Shown: in pieces, positions 60,095-64,000 of the stretch
Numbering within the stretch: position 1 is the stretch's first letter
Layout of the letters: the number at the start of each line of letters is the position of its first letter
Assembly (NCBI RefSeq): GCF_000208745.1
Contig: NC_030857.1
Coordinates: forward strand, 8,985,159 to 9,049,158
Reading direction: 5' to 3'
DNA length: 64,000 nucleotides
Origin: Theobroma cacao
Lineage: Eukaryota; Streptophyta; Magnoliopsida; Malvales; Malvaceae
Translations under genes and position numbers: made by a program
Notes under the pieces: model-generated
What the model saw: only the letters and a program-made list of their open reading frames with translations
The model's database searches: none
What the model was told of the DNA's origin: nothing

Positions 60095-62545
60095 ATGCCT
60101 CCTCGACGCGAACACCCACCTCTCACTAGATCAGCTGGGAGGGGAAGAGGTTGTTCCCAACATCATCAGCTAGATGCAGTAGAGGAGGAATCGACTGCAT
60201 CCACCATTTGGGCAGCACTTGCTACTGAGCGGGCCGAGTTATAATTCTATTTTATAGAATTATTTTATTCTAATTTTATTATTAAATATTAGCTATGTCC
60301 TCAATTTTTAATTATAATTTACTTATTTTTAGTTATTTTTATAATTAGGTTACTTTTAAGTTAGTTATTTTAATTTTATGTTATTCCTTTTAACTTGGTT
60401 ATGATTTATCAGTTTTTATATTTGTTTTGTAGGATTAAAAGTGATGGGCTTAATTTTGAAAAGTAAGATGTTAAAAGACCCAAGATCTGCTTGCATATGC
60501 TTCAATATTTTGGCCATATCTCGAGCTACAGGACTCCAAATGATGTGATTCTTAGATCAGTGGAAAGATAAGAGACAGAGCTACAACTTTCATGAAGATT
60601 ACTTTGCTCAGTTATGCTTCAAAGATAGAGTAAATCATGTCGGAAAATAGCTAGATGTACTGTACTGGGAATGAAAATTTGTAAAGATTGACAATTGAAT
60701 TTTGGGCTTCTTATTATACTTTTAAGCCCAATTAAACCCTAGGTCAGCTTAAGGAACTTTAGGTTAAGTTTATTAGTATAAATAGGATATGTTTAGCAAC
60801 ATTAAAAGAGACTTTTGAGAGATTCAAGAAACTAGAAGTTGAGGCTGAAACTTGGAGATCAAGACAGCAAATATTGTTTTGTTTTATTCCTTAGCTTTTA
60901 TCGTTCTTGATACTTTCAATGGTTGAATTTTATACAATGTTATTTTATTTTGCAATTATGAGTAGCTAATTTTTTTTTCTAGGATTGCAATTGAACTCAC
61001 ATGTAGTCTAAGTTTTTAATCTCTTTCTTACTTATTTTTAATGGGATTTGAATTGTTTATTCCAATTTGTTCTTAATGTTTTTAATTGCTTGGCCACCAA
61101 TTAAATTGATCTAGGAACCTAAGCAAACTTGGGAAAAGGAGTTTAGAGTAAACTAAAATTGGGATAACATATGATCATATTAATTGATTTGCATATAGGA
61201 TAGGGATATACCTATAGGCCATATGTAGCCAGATTAGAGCCTGCACTTAATGAGTCTATTTTAATTTCAATTCACATAGGGATATAGTGTCTTGGTTAAA
61301 ATAGATATTTTTATAAGATGAGTCGGGAGACCCTTATAAATAATTTAGGACTCTAGGTTAGCAATTCAACCCATTGAAATATGTTAAGGAATAGAGGTAA
61401 GATTTAGATGAAGTGTGAGAGATATTGTAATCCTAGGTTTATTGATTGGATATTTTCTCAAGTTATTATTTTGATTTTTCTTGTTGGTTTTAATTTTAGT
61501 TTTAATTAATTATTTAATTTTGATTATTTGGATAAGATTAAATTGTTTTAATTTTAGTACTTAGTAAAGTTTTAGATAAATTCCCTATGGGATTGATACC
61601 TTGCTTGCTAATATACTATCTATTTGATACGTATACTTGCGTAGTAGGATTTAACTGACACCGAGACTCCTCCACATTCTCCACATTCTCCAAATTCTTC
61701 ACATCTTTCGCCACCTATTGATATTCTTACCATGTCTCCTGAGGCAGTCCAGGCATTGGTAGCCTTCTTGACCACTATTGCTGGCCAGGCTCAAGCTGGT
61801 CAGGCTCCTTCTATAGTACCACCAATTGCTCCTTCAGTACCACCACCCCCACTTCCTATTCCACCACCAGTGCCAGATGTCTCTATTTCTAAGAAGCTTA
61901 AGGAGGCTAGGCAACTTGGTTGTGTTTCTTTTACTGGTGAGTTGGACGCAACCGTAGCCAAAGATTGGATTAATCAAGTTTCGAAGACACTCTCTGATAT
62001 GAGGTTGGATGATGACCTGAAGTTGATGGTGGCCATGAGATTACTAGAGAAGAGAGCCCGAACATGGTGGAATTCAGTAAAATCCTATTCCAGTACTCCT
62101 TCGACCTGGTCAAACTTTCTAAGAGAATTTGATGGTCAGTATTTTACCTATTTTCATCAAAAAAAAAAAGAGAGAATTTTTGAGTTTGAAATAGGAGAAT
62201 TTAATTGTCGAGGAGTACGAAGCTCGTTTTAACGTGCTGATGTTATATGTACCGGATCTGGTGAAATCTGAGTAGGATCAGGCCAATTATTTTGAGGAAG
62301 GGCTCTGTAATGAGATTAGAGAACGGATGACAGTGACTGGTAGGGAGCCACATAAGGAGGTGGCACAGATGGCTTTAAGGGCCGAAAAGCTTGCAAATGA
62401 AAATAGGAGAATGCAAGCTGAGTTTGCAAAAAGGAGAAACCTGAGTGTATCTTTCAGTCAGCCACCAAAAATGGGCAAAGACTCATCTGCTTCAAGGAGT
62501 ACTACCTCTGTTTCAGTGACATCTCCTCGACCTCCATTTTCATAG
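60095..62545 (+). pseudogene. Tekay-type gag, split and frameshifted
   Basis: ATG at 60095 opens M-P-P-R-R-E-H-P-P-L-T-R-S-A-G-R. Codon 48 (GAG) is followed by a solo LTR (60239-61660), and the frame resumes in register at 61666 after one target copy. The capsid block runs to about 62160 (A-K-D-W-I-N-Q-V, then R-A-R-T-W-W-N-S-V, then F-L-R-E-F-D-G-Q-Y). An A-run at 62161-62170 shifts the frame; the expected sequence continues in another frame with a TAG at about 62272, then A-L-R-A-E-K-L-A. Three TAG codons at 62543-62554 end this stretch. Confidence 0.85.
60239..61660 (+). mobile_element. solo Athila-like LTR
   Basis: 1422 bp from TTATAATTCTATTTTATAGA (TG decayed to TT) to TTTAACTGACA, flanked by perfect 5-bp duplications CCGAG (60234-60238 and 61661-61665). 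It shares with the Athila LTRs the terminal dyad, the CATATGCTTCAATATTTTGG block near 60496, and AGCCAGATTAGAGC near 61227. No internal region, so solo. Confidence 0.9.
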
Positions 62546-62581
62546 ACATAGTAGAGGCTTCCAAGATTCAGCAGATCTACG

Positions 62582-64000
62582 ATGACTACTTTTGAGAAGA
62601 GTTCTAGAGGTTCTGATAGATGCAGAAAGTGTGGGAAGAATCATTTTGGGCCGTGTAGGGGACTAGTACGATGTTTTCATTATGGTCAACCAGGCCACAT
62701 TAGGAGTGATTGCCCACAGCTAGGACGGGGCTACTGTAACAGCTCCATCTCCACTAACTCATACGGATATACAGAGGAGAGATCCTTTTGGGTTACCACC
62801 GAGGCAGGGAGTGGCTATATAGTCTGGTGTAGAGAGAAATACCTGGCATATCCACCTTTGAGACCACAGACTCGTACTTTGACAAGAGTTTTCGCTGTGA
62901 CGAAAGATGAGGCACGAGTCCGACCTGGAGTAGTGACAAGTACTATGTTCTTATTTGATAAAGATGCTTATGTTTTGATAGATTCTGGCTCAGATAGGTC
63001 TTATGTGAGTATGGCATTTGCATCAATTATTGATAGAAACCTATCACCATTAAAGGAAGAAATTGTAGTTCACACCCCTTTAGGAGAAAAGTTAGTTAGA
63101 AATAGTTGTTATAGAGATTGTGGAGTAATGGTTGGTAAGGAAGAATTTAGGGGTGACTTGATTTCTCTAGAGATCCAAGATTTCAATTTGATATTGGGTA
63201 TGGACTGGTTAACTGCACATCGAGCGAATGTGAATTGTTTCAGGAAAGAAGTTATTCTTCGAAATTCAGAGGGAGCAGAGATTGTATTTGCAAGGGAACA
63301 TCGAGTATTACCGTCATATGTAAACTCGACCATCAAAGCTTTAAAACTGGTGCAGAAAGGGTATCTGGCATATTTAGCACACGTGATCGATATTTCAAAA
63401 GGGGAACCTAAATTAGAGGATGTCCCAATAGTAAGTGAGTTTCCTGATGTAGTTTTTGACGAATTACCAAGACTACCTCCTGAGCGAGAGCTTGAGTTCC
63501 CTATTGAATTACTTTCGGGTACCGCACCTATTTCTATCCCTCCATATCGAATGGCTCCGGCAGAGTTGAAGGAACTAAAAGTTAAGGTGCAAGATTTGGT
63601 GGATAAAGATTTTATTCGCCCTAGCACTTCTCCTTGGGGAGCACTAGTCCTATTTATAGAGAAGAAGGATGGCACTCTTCGATTGTGTATCGATTATCGT
63701 CAACTGAACCGAGTGACCATCAAGAATAAATACCCTCTACCCCGGATCGATGATCTTTTGGATCAATTACGAGGTGCTATGGTGTTTTCTAAGATTGATT
63801 TGAGGTCTGGGTATTATCAGTTGAAGATTAAAGAGCAGGATGTACCCAAGATTGCTTTTAGGACACATTATGGGCATTATGAGTTTTTGATGATGCCGTT
63901 TGGTTTGACTAATGCCCCGATAGCTTTTATGGATCTTATGAACAGGGTGTTCTATCCATACTTGGATAAGTTCGTGATAGTATTCATAGATGACATCCTG
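62582..64000 (+). pseudogene. Tekay-type CCHC, protease and reverse transcriptase frame, partial
   Basis: One uninterrupted frame from the ATG at 62582 to the window edge (473 codons). It contains a C-R-K-C ... C segment and the gag knuckle [14 protein letters not shown], where the second Cys is Tyr (62678-62683). Next come the protease motif L-I-D-S-G-S-D (62978), L-G-M-D-W-L near 63195, and the RT blocks [12 protein letters not shown] (63542), D-Y-R-Q-L-N-R (63692), [10 protein letters not shown] (63786), and F-I-D-D-I-L ending at 64000. Between 62740 and 62850 the expected peptide is in another frame, so two compensating shifts keep it open. RNase H, integrase and chromodomain would lie outside. 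Confidence 0.85.

Larger units (their letters stand above)
56992..64000 (+). mobile_element. Tekay-like (chromovirus) gypsy element, 3' end outside window
   Basis: Plus-strand element: 5' LTR 56992-59935, PBS, gag from 60095 (split by a solo LTR), CCHC, protease and RT open to the window edge. Order and sequence (M-P-P-R-R ... gag, long LTR, initiator-Met PBS) match the Del/Tekay clade of plant Ty3/gypsy. Inserted into the LTR of the LARD-like relative; the left target copy would be CGTGG (56987-56991). Confidence 0.85.

Noticed and set aside
63109..63675. 188-codon minus-strand ORF
   Set aside because: Antisense shadow of the protease-RT frame.
1..64000. tRNA, rRNA, microRNA precursors, CRISPR-like arrays, organelle or bacterial inserts
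   Set aside because: No cloverleaf, rRNA wording, spaced identical repeats or prokaryotic gene was recognised; the direct repeats present are LTRs, tandem duplications or microsatellites.

Overview
The window is nuclear DNA of a flowering plant (dicot). It has spliced genes with GT-AG introns, AT-rich intergenic DNA and stacked LTR retrotransposons. From memory, the wording of the Tekay-type gag near 61.7 kb matches Malvaceae (Theobroma/cotton-like) elements; I could not run a search, so the family is a guess. Two single Ns (23999, 33762) point to a draft assembly.

Gene-bearing part (about 1-31 kb). Three intact host genes are present. (1) 1418-5635, plus strand, 12 exons: a 539-residue protein with three ZGRF1-type DUF2439 domains. 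(2) 19904-22894, plus strand, 3 exons: a 217-residue membrane-anchored RING-H2 (ATL-type) ubiquitin ligase. (3) 25082-28503, minus strand, 5 exons: a 593-residue NRT1/PTR (NPF4-like) transporter. All exon phases close to a complete frame. Between genes 1 and 2 lies a Mutator-like foldback element (6297-18563, flanked by 8-bp repeats). It is split by an 11.1-kb copia/Sirevirus-type retrotransposon on the minus strand (6534-17640), which carries an extra ORF after pol and is itself invaded by an 0.8-kb TIR element.

Transposon-dominated part (about 31-64 kb). A decayed minus-strand copia (31245-38495) contains two LTRs of a roughly 3-kb-LTR gypsy (Tekay-like) family, a truncated one (33128-34181, minus) and a solo one (34487-37482, plus). 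Then comes AT-rich DNA with a foldback element, followed by a degenerate telomere-like tract (40975-41640). An Athila-type gypsy begins in that tract (LTR from 41689). Its LTR is interrupted by the 3' end of another Athila copy carrying a large LTR inverted repeat (43234-45406). Its gag/protease remnant runs to 49220, where a minus-strand non-autonomous Tekay-family element (49221-56991, LARD-like) is inserted. A plus-strand Tekay-type element (56992 to beyond the window) is inserted in that element's 5' LTR. Its gag is split by a solo Athila-like LTR with a perfect 5-bp target duplication, and a CCHC-protease-RT frame runs open to the window edge.

The order of insertion can be read from the nesting. 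I found no convincing tRNA, rRNA, CRISPR or microRNA gene. The best leads are the triple-DUF2439 gene, the extra Sirevirus ORF, the LARD ORF with a doubled Pro-Pro-x-Cys motif, and conserved dyads in two LTR families.
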